46,306 nt of DNA from Candidatus Bacteroides pullicola. Its GTDB lineage: Bacteria > Bacteroidota > Bacteroidia > Bacteroidales > Bacteroidaceae. Under the pieces are notes generated by a model, which saw only the letters and a list, made by a program, of their open reading frames with translations, searched no databases and had not been told where the DNA came from. The DNA is taken from positions 1 through 46,306 of the forward strand of contig DXCV01000030.1 in NCBI GenBank assembly GCA_019115825.1, in the 5' to 3' direction. This document shows, one piece after another, positions 1 to 7,544 of the stretch (position 1 is its first letter; every line of letters starts with the position of its first letter). The position numbers were made by a program, and so were the translations under genes.

Positions 1-1147
1 TCGCATAGATTTGCGTCGTCTTGATGCTCTTGTGTCCGAGCATCGAACTCACAGTTTCAATAGGTACGCCGTTTGACAGGAATACCGTTGTCGCCGCCGT
101 GTGGCGGCTCTGGTGCCATGTAAGGTGTTTCGTGATACCGCACCGTTTGGCTACGGCACGTATTCCATACAGGCAGGTCATGTAATGGGGGACAGGGAAA
201 ATCCTTCCGTCCTCACACAGTCCGCGGTATTTTTCTATGATTCTTCGGGGCAGGTCCAGTAGGCGGATATTCGATTCCACGCCCGTCTTCTGGCGGTTGA
301 TGTTTATCCACTCATGGTTGTCGAAGTATGTACGGATATTTTCCTCACGCAGATTGCGCATATCGGAGAATGACAACCCCGTGAACGCACAGAACAGATA
401 CAGGTCACGGTAAAGCTCCTGTTTGGCGTTTTTCAGTTTGCCGTCCATCAGCATACGGATTTCCTCTTTCGTGAGAAACCCTCTTGTCGTTTCCTCTTTC
501 TTGATTTCATATTCACGGAACGGGTCGCGTGTCAGCCATTCATTGTTAATGGCAATGAACACCATTGTCCGTAACGGACACACATAAAGCCAGACCGTAT
601 TGGTACAGCAGTGCTTGTCCGTGCGGAGAAACATTTCAAAATCGGAGATAAATGCCGGAGTAAGTTCCTTCAGGGCAATATCCTTCACATGGTATCGGAT
701 ATTCAGGAACTCTTGCAGGTGCTTGTAAACGACCAGATATTTTGAAAGCGTGGCTTTGGCTTTCATGCCGGCTTCCACCTGTTTTGCATAATCCTCGTTG
801 TGCTGGCGGAACACCTGCATCAGTGTATGGCAGCGGTGTTCCAGTCCGAGAAAGGCATTCTTCACTTTTTCAGCCGTCACAAAATTGTCACGCTCCATAA
901 TTTCCTGATAATGCCTGTTGATGCTCACACGCATCTTGTCAAGCAGGCGGTTTGTTTCAAGCGCGGCTGAACTTCTTCCCGTGACACGTCCGCCTTTCGT
1001 GTCCCACAATTTGGGATCGACCGAAAGTTTGCTGCTGAATTGCGTCTGTGTTCCGTCCACTGTGATACGTCCCATAACCGGTACTGTACCGTCCTTCTTC
1101 ACTACCTGTCTTTTCAGGTAGAAGATAACTGAAAATGTACTCTTCAT
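1..1147 (-). CDS. Tyrosine recombinase/integrase of a Bacteroides mobile element, cut by the left window edge
   Basis: The reverse strand reads from ATG at 1147 through 382 codons without a stop and leaves the window before the gene ends. The order is an N-terminal arm-binding region beginning MKSTFSVIFYLKR, a SAM-like core-binding domain around residues 100-200, and the phage_integrase catalytic domain. In the catalytic domain I see WHQSRHTAATT (box II His and Arg), MLGHKSIKTTQIYA (third His and the likely nucleophilic Tyr). At the usual box I arginine position the sequence is FTGLSFSDMRNL, with Ser where most relatives have Arg. CTnDOT IntDOT is known for the same loss. The gene faces left, so most of the element probably lies outside the window. 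A -7 box lies at 1170-1177. Family call is firm; the element type is inferred. Confidence 0.93.
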   Translation of the reverse strand, partial: MKSTFSVIFYLKRQVVKKDGTVPVMGRITVDGTQTQFSSKLSVDPKLWDTKGGRVTGRSSAALETNRLLDKMRVSINRHYQEIMERDNFVTAEKVKNAFLGLEHRCHTLMQVFRQHNEDYAKQVEAGMKAKATLSKYLVVYKHLQEFLNIRYHVKDIALKELTPAFISDFEMFLRTDKHCCTNTVWLYVCPLRTMVFIAINNEWLTRDPFREYEIKKEETTRGFLTKEEIRMLMDGKLKNAKQELYRDLYLFCAFTGLSFSDMRNLREENIRTYFDNHEWININRQKTGVESNIRLLDLPRRIIEKYRGLCEDGRIFPVPHYMTCLYGIRAVAKRCGITKHLTWHQSRHTAATTVFLSNGVPIETVSSMLGHKSIKTTQIYA

Positions 1148-1496
1148 CGTTCTAAAATTTTTTTGGTTTCAAATTTAGTTCGTGAAGAATCCTTCGTCGC
1201 TACGCAAATCATTGAGGAATACTGCAATTCTCGTTCACGCCGCATTTTCTTGCGTGAGTTGTTAGTAACTCACTGGAAGTTAGTGTTTTCTATATTCTTC
1301 CAACCTCATCATAACCTGTTTTGGGCATGGTCACGAATTGGTAACGCTGCGATGTCCTAACTTGGCTTTTTCATTGCTTTTTCTGTCTTTCATTTTTTCA
1401 AGCCATCTTCCTAAAACGCCTATCTGCCAATAACTTTGCTACATTTTTCTGTTTATCACTTTTTATTCGTACTTTTGTATTGCAAATACCTCTTCT
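1148..1496. other. AT-rich spacer between integrase and host-like sequence; probable element end
   Basis: No convincing gene lies here. The sequence is AT-rich with T-runs and changes abruptly to GC-rich sequence near 1497, inside the stretch around 1470-1500 that contains TACTTTTG and TTGCAAATACC. The position next to an integrase start and the composition switch suggest the recombination junction lies near 1470-1500. No second att copy is visible in the window, so the crossover cannot be fixed. Confidence 0.4.
1170..1177 (-). promoter_or_regulatory. Candidate -7 box of the integrase promoter
   Basis: The reverse strand reads TAAATTTG, a match to the Bacteroidota -7 consensus TAnnTTTG, 23 bases before the integrase ATG. 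No TTTG-like -33 box lies at the expected spacing of about 19-20, so the call is tentative. Confidence 0.4.
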
Positions 1497-1753
1497 TTGG
1501 CGAGGCCATCGCCCGGGCGGAGGAGGCGGACAATGCCTGCATCGGGCGGCGCGGGCCGGTCAACATGTTGCAGGAGTTGCCCGAGACGTTCACCTTGGGC
1601 GACTTGGATCGCCTGCGGGCGCAACGGGGCAAGCCGACGGGCGGTCGTCATGCCATCAAGCAGGTGCAGAAGTGGAAGGAGCGCAACCTGGTGATGCCCG
1701 GCCTGCAGTCGGGCACGTTCGTGAAGGTGCCGAGTGGCGACAGGCGACAGTAA
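1497..1753 (+). pseudogene. Headless C-terminal gene fragment at the element boundary
   Basis: A GC-rich frame continues from the junction to TAA at 1751-1753, giving about 85 residues. It contains LPETFTLGDLDRLRAQRGK and HAIKQVQKWKERNLV, which look like a small winged-helix C-terminal domain. The in-frame ATG at 1436 lies in AT-rich sequence of different character, so the visible start is probably not the native one. The simplest reading is the 3' end of a gene truncated by integration. C-terminal wHTH tails of this sort occur in primase/DUF3987-type proteins of Bacteroidales mobile DNA, but I cannot assign the family. Confidence 0.45.
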
Positions 1754-1779
1754 CGACAGTTTTTTCTGCGTCATTTTCT

Positions 1780-1809
1780 CCTCGAGCTTGATGCTCGGGG
1801 GGATTTTTT
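1780..1809 (+). terminator. Rho-independent terminator after the gene fragment
   Basis: CCTCGAGC (1780-1787) pairs with GCTCGGGG (1793-1800) through one G-U pair across a 5-base loop, followed by GGATTTTTT. It separates the truncated gene from the peptidase promoter. Confidence 0.7.
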
Positions 1810-1812
1810 CCT

Positions 1813-1820
1813 TACCTTTG
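1813..1820 (+). promoter_or_regulatory. -7 box upstream of the DPP IV gene
   Basis: TACCTTTG is an exact TAnnTTTG match 29 bases before the ATG at 1850, directly after the terminator. Confidence 0.6.
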
Positions 1821-1849
1821 CGGAATCATTAGAATAAATCTCACTCTAT

Positions 1850-4069
1850 ATGAAACAGAAACTCACCATCCTCCTGCTCCTTGCCCTCTGCCTGCCCATC
1901 TGGACGGCTGCGCAAGGCAAGAAAGCCCTCACGCTGGAAGAAGTCGTGGGCGGCGCGTTCTATCCTGAAAACATCTACGGCGTCATCCCCATCCCCGGCG
2001 ACGGCGAACATTATTCGCAGATGAATGCCAGCCGGACGCAGGTCATCAAGTATTCCTTCAAGACCGGCAAGCAAGTGGAAGTCCTGTTCGACGCTGCCAC
2101 GGCCCGCGAATGCCCCTTCGAGCGGTTCGACAGCTACAGCTTTTCGCCGGACGGCAACACGCTGCTCATCGCCACGGAAACGACGCCCATCTACCGCCAC
2201 TCCTACACGGCCAACCATTACCTCTACAGCCTGAAGCGGAATGCCGAGGGAACCATCAACAACAAGGTGGAGCGCTTGTCCGACGGAGGACCGCAACAGG
2301 TGCCGGTGTTCTCGCCGGACGGGTCGATGGTGGCCTTCGTGCGCGACAACAACATCTTCCTCGTCAAACGCCTCTACGGCAACAGCGAGAGCCAAGTGAC
2401 CACGGACGGGCGGCGCAACGAGGTGCTGAACGGCATCCCCGACTGGGTGTACGAGGAAGAGTTCGCCATGGACCGCGCCCTGGAGTTCAGCGCAGACAGC
2501 AAGATGCTGGCCTTCGTGCGCTGGGACGAATCGGCCGTGCCCTCCTTCTCCTTCCCGCTCTATGCCGGAGAGAAACCGCATGTCAAGAGCTATGAGAAAT
2601 ATCCCGGCGACTACACCTACAAATATCCCAAGACGGGCGAGGTGAACTCCAAAGTTTCCGTCCACACCTTCGACATCAAGACCAAGGTGACGCGCACGCT
2701 GAAGCTGCCTTTGGATGCCGACGGCTACATCCCGCGCATCCGCTTCACCCGCGACCCCGACAAGCTGGCCGTCTTCACCCTGAACCGCCATCAGAACCGC
2801 TTCGACCTCTACTTTGCCGACCCGCGCAGCACCGTCTGCAAGCTGGCCTTGCGCGACGAGACAGACACCTACATCAAGGAAAACACCTTCGACAACATCC
2901 GCTTCTATGCCGACCACTTCGTCTTCATGAGCGAACGGAGCGGCTTCAGCCACCTCTATTGGTATGACCTGAACGGCAACCTCACCAAGCAAGTCACGAA
3001 AGGCGAGTTTGAAGTGAAGCAGTTCCTGGGCTATGACGAGAAGAGCGGCACCTTCTACTACACCAGCAACGAAGGCAGCCCCCTGCGCCAAGCCGTCTGG
3101 AAGACCGACCGCCGGGGAAAGAAGACGAAACTCTCTGCCCAAGAAGGCATCAACACCGCCCAGTTCAGCACGGACATGAAGTACTTCCTGAACCGCTATA
3201 CCAGCCTGAACACGCCCACCGTCATCACCCTCAACGACAATACGGGCAAGGTGCTGACCACCCTGCTGGACAACGCCGCCCTCAACCAAAAGCTGAGCGA
3301 ATATGACATGCCCGCCAAGGAGTTCTTCACCTTCCAGACTTCGGACGGCACCACGCTGAACGGCTGGATGATGAAGCCCACGGACTTCGATGAGAACAAG
3401 AAATATCCCGTCATCATGTACCAATACAGCGGCCCCGGCTCGCAACAGGTGCTGGATCAGTTCAGCATCAGCTGGGAGACCTACATGGCTTCGCAAGGCT
3501 ACATCATCGCCTGCGTGGACGGACGGGGCACGGGAGGACGCGGCGCAGCCTTCGAGAAATGCACCTACCTCAACCTGGGCGTGAAGGAAGCCCACGACCA
3601 AGTGGAAACCGCCATCTACCTGGGCTTGCAACCCTACGTGGACAAGGAGCGCATCGGCATCTGGGGATGGAGCTTCGGCGGCTACATGACGCTGATGAGC
3701 ATGAGCGAGGGCACTCCGGTGTTCAAGGCAGGCGTGGCCGTGGCAGCCGTGACCGACTGGAATTATTATGACACCATCTACGGCGAACGCTTCATGCGCA
3801 CCCCGCAGGAGAATGCGGACGGATACAAGGCTGCTTCTGCCTTCACCCGCGCCGACAAGCTGCATGGCGACCTCCTGCTGGTGCATGGCTCGGCCGATGA
3901 CAACGTGCATTTCCAGAATTGCGCCGAGTATGCCGAACACCTCGTGCAGTTGGGCAAGCAGTTTGACATGCAGGTCTACACCAACCGCAACCACGGCATC
4001 TATGGCGGCAACACCCGGATGCACCTGTACACCAAGCTCACGAACTTCTTCAACACACACCTGAAATGA
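1850..4069 (+). CDS. dpp4: Dipeptidyl peptidase IV (S9B family serine peptidase)
   Basis: This 739-residue exported prolyl peptidase removes X-Pro or X-Ala dipeptides from peptide N-termini, probably in the periplasm. A signal peptide (MKQKLTILLLLALCLPIWTAAQG) is followed by a beta-propeller region to about residue 490 and an alpha/beta-hydrolase domain. DWVYEEEF (198-205) supplies the paired glutamates that anchor the substrate amino terminus and separate DPP IV from other S9 enzymes. The triad is Ser608 in GWSFGGY, Asp683 in HGSADDNVHF and His715 in NRNHGI, with spacing close to mammalian DPP4. Its last four bases overlap the lipA start (ATGA). Established: gut Bacteroides homologues have been reported to cleave host incretin peptides. 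Substrates of this copy are inferred. Confidence 0.95.
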   Translation: MKQKLTILLLLALCLPIWTAAQGKKALTLEEVVGGAFYPENIYGVIPIPGDGEHYSQMNASRTQVIKYSFKTGKQVEVLFDAATARECPFERFDSYSFSPDGNTLLIATETTPIYRHSYTANHYLYSLKRNAEGTINNKVERLSDGGPQQVPVFSPDGSMVAFVRDNNIFLVKRLYGNSESQVTTDGRRNEVLNGIPDWVYEEEFAMDRALEFSADSKMLAFVRWDESAVPSFSFPLYAGEKPHVKSYEKYPGDYTYKYPKTGEVNSKVSVHTFDIKTKVTRTLKLPLDADGYIPRIRFTRDPDKLAVFTLNRHQNRFDLYFADPRSTVCKLALRDETDTYIKENTFDNIRFYADHFVFMSERSGFSHLYWYDLNGNLTKQVTKGEFEVKQFLGYDEKSGTFYYTSNEGSPLRQAVWKTDRRGKKTKLSAQEGINTAQFSTDMKYFLNRYTSLNTPTVITLNDNTGKVLTTLLDNAALNQKLSEYDMPAKEFFTFQTSDGTTLNGWMMKPTDFDENKKYPVIMYQYSGPGSQQVLDQFSISWETYMASQGYIIACVDGRGTGGRGAAFEKCTYLNLGVKEAHDQVETAIYLGLQPYVDKERIGIWGWSFGGYMTLMSMSEGTPVFKAGVAVAAVTDWNYYDTIYGERFMRTPQENADGYKAASAFTRADKLHGDLLLVHGSADDNVHFQNCAEYAEHLVQLGKQFDMQVYTNRNHGIYGGNTRMHLYTKLTNFFNTHLK

Positions 4070-4929
4070 GCGGACACGTACGCAAGCCCGAGTGGCTCAA
4101 AATCAGCATCGCCTCCAACGAACGCTATGCGGAAACGAAGCGCATCGTGGAGTCGCACTGCCTGCACACCATTTGCAGCAGCGGCCGTTGCCCCAACATG
4201 GGAGAGTGTTGGGGGCGCGGCACAGCCACGTTCATGATAGGCGGAGACATCTGCACCCGTTGCTGCAAATTCTGCAACACACAAACCGGCAAGCCCCTCC
4301 CCTTGGACGAAGGCGAACCGCTGCACGTGGCAGAGTCCGTCCGCCTGATGAAGCTCTCGCACGCGGTCATCACCTCCGTGGATCGTGACGACCTGCCCGA
4401 CTTGGGCGCCGCCCACTGGGCACGCACCATCACCGAAATCCGCTGCCTGAACCCGGACACCACCATCGAGGTGCTCATCCCGGACTTCCAAGGCCGCAAG
4501 GAACTGGTGCAGCAGGTCATTGACGCACAGCCCGACCTCCTCTCGCACAATATGGAGACGGTGCGACGCATCAGCCCCCTGGTGCGCAGCGCCGCCCGCT
4601 ATGAGACCAGTCTGGAGGTATTAAGGCAGATAGCAGAAAATGGCATCACGTGCAAGTCCGGCATCATGGTAGGATTGGGCGAGACGCCCGGGGAAGTGGA
4701 AGAGCTGATGGACGACCTGCGCGCCGTGGGATGCCAGGTGCTGACCATCGGCCAATACCTGCAACCTTCGCACCGCCACTACCCGGTGGCAGAGTACGTG
4801 ACGCCCGCGCAATTCGCCGCCTACAAGGAAACAGGATTGCAGAAGGGATTCAGCCAAGTGGAAAGCGGCCCGCTGGTGCGCTCGTCCTACCACGCCGACC
4901 GGAGCAAGTTGTTGCTGAAAAAAGCGTGA
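4066..4929 (+). CDS. lipA: Lipoyl synthase
   Basis: This 287-residue radical SAM enzyme inserts two sulfurs into octanoyl groups on lipoyl-dependent proteins in the cytoplasm. Both iron-sulfur motifs are intact: the auxiliary cluster C37-x4-C42-x5-C48 and the SAM cluster C63-x3-C67-x2-C70 (CTRCCKFC). The C-terminal VRSSYHAD supplies the RSSY motif whose serine ligates the auxiliary cluster. The length is normal. The start ATG overlaps the dpp4 stop by four bases, so the two are translationally coupled although functionally unrelated. No lipB is adjacent. Confidence 0.97.
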   Translation: MSGHVRKPEWLKISIASNERYAETKRIVESHCLHTICSSGRCPNMGECWGRGTATFMIGGDICTRCCKFCNTQTGKPLPLDEGEPLHVAESVRLMKLSHAVITSVDRDDLPDLGAAHWARTITEIRCLNPDTTIEVLIPDFQGRKELVQQVIDAQPDLLSHNMETVRRISPLVRSAARYETSLEVLRQIAENGITCKSGIMVGLGETPGEVEELMDDLRAVGCQVLTIGQYLQPSHRHYPVAEYVTPAQFAAYKETGLQKGFSQVESGPLVRSSYHADRSKLLLKKA

Positions 4930-4962
4930 GCACACTCCTCGCCCGCAACCTGCTGCACAGCA

Positions 4963-5667
4963 TTATTTATATAAAAGAAAAATACAGGGAATCTTGGCAA
5001 GGTCAGGCAAATGGCCTTGCCATTCTTTTATTGTCTTGGTCTTGATGTATTCGCCTTCGCAGGTGATATTGGCTGCGATGCAGAGCTTGGTTTGCGGGCG
5101 GCAGGCGCGGAGGATGTCCTCCATCATCTTGTTGTTGCGATAAGGCGTCTCGATGAAAAGTTGCGTCTGGTGCTCGTTATAGATGCGCTGCTCCAGCTGC
5201 TTGAGTTTCTTGGTCCGCTCGTCCGCCTCGATGGGCAGGTAGCCGTGGAAGGCGAAGCTCTGTCCGTTGAATCCCGAAGCCATCACAGAGAGGATGATGG
5301 ACGAAGGCCCCACGAGCGGCACCACCTTCAGGTTCTTGCGCTGAGCAATGGCCACCACGTCCGCACCCGGATCGGCCACGGCAGGACATCCCGCTTCGGA
5401 AATCACGCCCATCGGCTGCCCATCTTCCAACGGCTTCAGATAGCCGGAAATGTCGGCGGGCGACGTATGCTTGTTCAGGGGATAGAAGGTCATGGCGTCA
5501 ATGTCCGCCTCGCGGTTCACCTTCTTCAGGAAACGGCGTGCCGAACGCACATCCTCCACGATGAAATGGCGGATGCCGGCAATCACCTCTTGGTTATAGG
5601 CAGGCAGCACGGAGTCGATAGGCGTGTCGCCCAAGGTGACGGGAAGGAGGTAGAGGGCTGGAGTCAT
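4963..5667 (-). CDS. SAM-dependent methyltransferase of the RsmI/tetrapyrrole-methylase family
   Basis: About 234 residues. The start at 5667 puts the family N-terminus, ALYLLPVTLGDTPI, immediately after the Met; an in-frame ATG at 5712 would add 15 residues with no family resemblance. Motifs include GVISEAGCPAVADPGADVV (loop near the SAM site), VPLVGPSSIILSVMASGFNG and FIETPYRNNKMMEDIL, as in RsmI, which methylates the 2'-O of C1402 in 16S rRNA. Bacteroidetes usually carry a second, shorter RsmI-like paralogue with this LLPVTLGDTPI start, so the target may differ and I leave the symbol blank. The gene runs toward lipA and lies 96 bases downstream of fabI on the same strand, so co-transcription with fabI is possible. 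Confidence 0.85.
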   Translation of the reverse strand: MTPALYLLPVTLGDTPIDSVLPAYNQEVIAGIRHFIVEDVRSARRFLKKVNREADIDAMTFYPLNKHTSPADISGYLKPLEDGQPMGVISEAGCPAVADPGADVVAIAQRKNLKVVPLVGPSSIILSVMASGFNGQSFAFHGYLPIEADERTKKLKQLEQRIYNEHQTQLFIETPYRNNKMMEDILRACRPQTKLCIAANITCEGEYIKTKTIKEWQGHLPDLAKIPCIFLLYK

Positions 5668-5763
5668 CGTTCGTGTTTCCACAGATACAAATTCCACAGT
5701 TATTTGGGGCATTTATTTTGGGGGTGGGCGTTCACCACCCACCACCATCCCACCGGAGAAGAA

Positions 5764-6621
5764 TTATCCGTAAATGATATTTCCGTTCTCGTCCATATAA
5801 TCCTCCAGGCCCTTCTGGTAGGTGTTCATGGCGCGGAGGCTCATGCCCATGCTGGAGAAACCACCGTCGTGGTAGAGGTTCTGCATGGTCACCTTGCGGG
5901 TCAGGTCGGAGAACATCACGATGCAATAGTCGGCACACTCATCGGCCGAGGCATTGCCCAGGGGAGACATGCGGCTGGCAAAGTCGAACAACTTGTCCAT
6001 GTCCTTCACGCCCGAACCGGCTGTGGTCATCGTGGGCGACTGGGAAATGGTATTGACACGCACGTGGTGCTCGCGGCCATAGATGTAACCGAAGCTGCGG
6101 GCGATAGACTCCAGCAACGCCTTGGCATCGGCCATGTCGTTATAACCGAAGAAAGTGCGCTGTGCGGCCACATAGCTCAACGCCACGATGGAGCCGTACT
6201 CGGCAATGGCATTCAGCTTCTTGGCAGACTGTATCATCTTGTGGAAAGAGAGCGCGGAGATGTCCAGCGTCTTTCCCAGCATATCGTAATCCAAATCGTC
6301 GTAGGTACGTTTCTTGCGCACGTTGGGGGACATGCCGATGGAGTGGAGCACGAAGTCCACGGGTCCGCCCAGCACCTCCATGGAGCGTTTGAAGACGTTC
6401 TCCAGATCCTCCACGCTCGTGGCATCGGCAGGGATGACCTCGGCGTTCAGCTTCTCGGACAAGGCGGATACCTGTCCCATGCGCACGGCCACCGGGGTGT
6501 TGGACAACGTGATGGTGGCACCTTCCTCAACGGCCCGTTCGGCCACCTTCCAAGCGATGGATTGCTCGTTCAGGGCACCGAAGATGATGCCTTTCTTTCC
6601 TTTCAACAAATTGTAACTCAT
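5764..6621 (-). CDS. fabI: Enoyl-[acyl-carrier-protein] reductase (NADH), FabI type
   Basis: This 285-residue cytoplasmic SDR-fold enzyme catalyses the last reduction of fatty acid elongation. It has the divergent nucleotide loop GIIFGALNEQSIAWKVAE, VDFVLHSIGMSP, and the FabI-type Y-x6-K pair at Tyr160 and Lys167 within SYVAAQRTFFGYNDMADAK. The substrate loop RVNTISQSPTMTTAGSGV is also typical. It is slightly longer than the E. coli enzyme because of an extended C-terminus (MNTYQKGLEDYMDENGNIIYG). FabI is the target of triclosan-type inhibitors. A -7 box at 6648-6655 lies 27 bases upstream, back to back with the promoter of the phosphatase gene. Confidence 0.96.
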   Translation of the reverse strand: MSYNLLKGKKGIIFGALNEQSIAWKVAERAVEEGATITLSNTPVAVRMGQVSALSEKLNAEVIPADATSVEDLENVFKRSMEVLGGPVDFVLHSIGMSPNVRKKRTYDDLDYDMLGKTLDISALSFHKMIQSAKKLNAIAEYGSIVALSYVAAQRTFFGYNDMADAKALLESIARSFGYIYGREHHVRVNTISQSPTMTTAGSGVKDMDKLFDFASRMSPLGNASADECADYCIVMFSDLTRKVTMQNLYHDGGFSSMGMSLRAMNTYQKGLEDYMDENGNIIYG

Positions 6622-6647
6622 AGTCGTATTAACTTAAATTGAGGCTG

Positions 6648-6655
6648 CAAAGATA
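6648..6655 (-). promoter_or_regulatory. -7 box of fabI
   Basis: The reverse strand reads TATCTTTG, an exact -7 consensus, 27 bases from the fabI ATG. No clear -33 box was found. Confidence 0.6.
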
Positions 6656-6675
6656 GGAAGAATCCGTGTAAGTCG

Positions 6676-6683
6676 TATCTTTG
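6676..6683 (+). promoter_or_regulatory. -7 box of the HAD phosphatase gene
   Basis: TATCTTTG on the forward strand, 37 bases before the ATG at 6721. It forms a compact divergent promoter pair with the fabI -7 box, with 20 bases between them. Confidence 0.6.
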
Positions 6684-6720
6684 CACCGCGAAAAATAAGA
6701 AATTAAAGGATTTACCTACA

Positions 6721-7386
6721 ATGAAGAAGCTCGTTATATTCGATTTGGACGGCACGTTGCTGAACACCATCGCCGACCTGGCACAAAGCACCAACCACGC
6801 CCTTCAAGCCTTGGGCTACCCCACGCACGACACATCGGCCTACCCCTTCATGGTGGGCAACGGCATCAACAAACTCTTCGAACGTGCCCTGCCCGAAGGC
6901 GAGAAGACGCAAGAGAACGTGCTCCGCGTCCGCGCCGAGTTCATCCCTTATTACAACATCCACAACGCCGACCTGAGCCGTCCCTACCCCGGCATTCCCC
7001 AACTGCTGGATGCCCTGCAAGCGAAAGGCATCCAAATCGCCGTGGCCTCCAACAAATACCAGGAAGCCACCACGAAACTCATCGCCCATTACTTTCCCGG
7101 CATCCGTTTCTGCGCCGTCCTGGGCCAACGCGAGGGCATCCCCGTCAAGCCCGACCCGGCCATCGTGTACGACATCCTGAAGCAGGCACAGGTATCCCCC
7201 GAAGACGTGCTCTATGTGGGTGATTCGGGCGTGGACATGCAGACGGCACGCAATGCAGGTGTCGAGGCTTGCGGCGTCACGTGGGGTTTCCGTCCGAGGA
7301 CAGAACTGGAGGCAGCGTCTCCCGCCCACATCGTGAACAAGACGGAAGATATATTAATGCTGGCTACCAACGCGGATAAAGTATAG
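6721..7386 (+). CDS. HAD-family phosphatase, phosphoglycolate phosphatase-like
   Basis: A 221-residue cytoplasmic HAD hydrolase of the Gph/PGP class. Motif I is FDLDGTLLNT (Asp8 nucleophile, Asp10 acid/base), motif II is AVASNK, the motif III lysine is in GIPVKPDP and motif IV is YVGDSGVDM. A helical cap of subclass I type lies between motifs I and II (about residues 16-90). Relatives dephosphorylate 2-phosphoglycolate arising from DNA repair, but HAD specificity cannot be read from sequence, so no symbol is given. It is monocistronic and ends just before the 22-bp repeat array at 7419. Confidence 0.85.
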   Translation: MKKLVIFDLDGTLLNTIADLAQSTNHALQALGYPTHDTSAYPFMVGNGINKLFERALPEGEKTQENVLRVRAEFIPYYNIHNADLSRPYPGIPQLLDALQAKGIQIAVASNKYQEATTKLIAHYFPGIRFCAVLGQREGIPVKPDPAIVYDILKQAQVSPEDVLYVGDSGVDMQTARNAGVEACGVTWGFRPRTELEAASPAHIVNKTEDILMLATNADKV

Positions 7387-7418
7387 TCTGTTTAGGTATC
7401 AATAACGACTACGTAAGG

Positions 7419-7528
7419 CAAAGGTGGCACCTTTGGTAGTCATCAATGGCATTGATGGTATAAAAAGGTGGCACCTTTAATAGGAAAAGGTGGCACCTTT
7501 TTAATAGAAAGGTAGCACTGACAGGCTA
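7419..7528. repeat. Array A: five 22-bp units, each centred on a palindrome
   Basis: Dyad centres fall at 7427, 7449, 7471, 7493 and about 7515, exactly 22 bp apart. Units 1, 3 and 4 contain AAAGGTGGCACCTTT. Unit 2 has CATCAATGGCATTGATG: both arms differ from its neighbours yet remain perfectly complementary. Unit 5 is degenerate (AAAGGTAGCAC), and a weak unit may precede at 7397-7418. The shared core is TGGCA, and the 5-base spacers are A/T/G-rich. It fills the gap between the convergent ends of the phosphatase and NigD-like genes. Either arm could also form a small hairpin in RNA, so a termination role is possible. Confidence 0.85.
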
Positions 7529-7544
7529 CTTATCCTAAACGTTT

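Noticed and set aside
1163..1360. Small open frame in the AT-rich spacer upstream of the integrase
   Set aside because: Low-complexity translation with no motif or promoter; likely chance.
1841..4060. Long open frame antisense to the peptidase gene
   Set aside because: It is the mirror frame of a GC-rich gene; its translation is Val/His/Ala-rich with no family motif, whereas the forward frame is a complete DPP IV.
4996..5021. Terminator hairpin GGCAAGG...CCTTGCC after lipA
   Set aside because: It lies inside the methyltransferase coding region and the T-tract is interrupted; it could still weakly end lipA transcription, but coding constraint explains it.
5722..5740. Terminator between fabI and the methyltransferase (GGGTGG...CCACCC)
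   Set aside because: There is no U-run on the fabI strand after the stem, so it is not a convincing intrinsic terminator.
5011..6642. 543-codon forward frame opposite the methyltransferase and fabI
   Set aside because: It spans two real reverse-strand genes and their gap; the translation is His/Gly/Val-rich noise.
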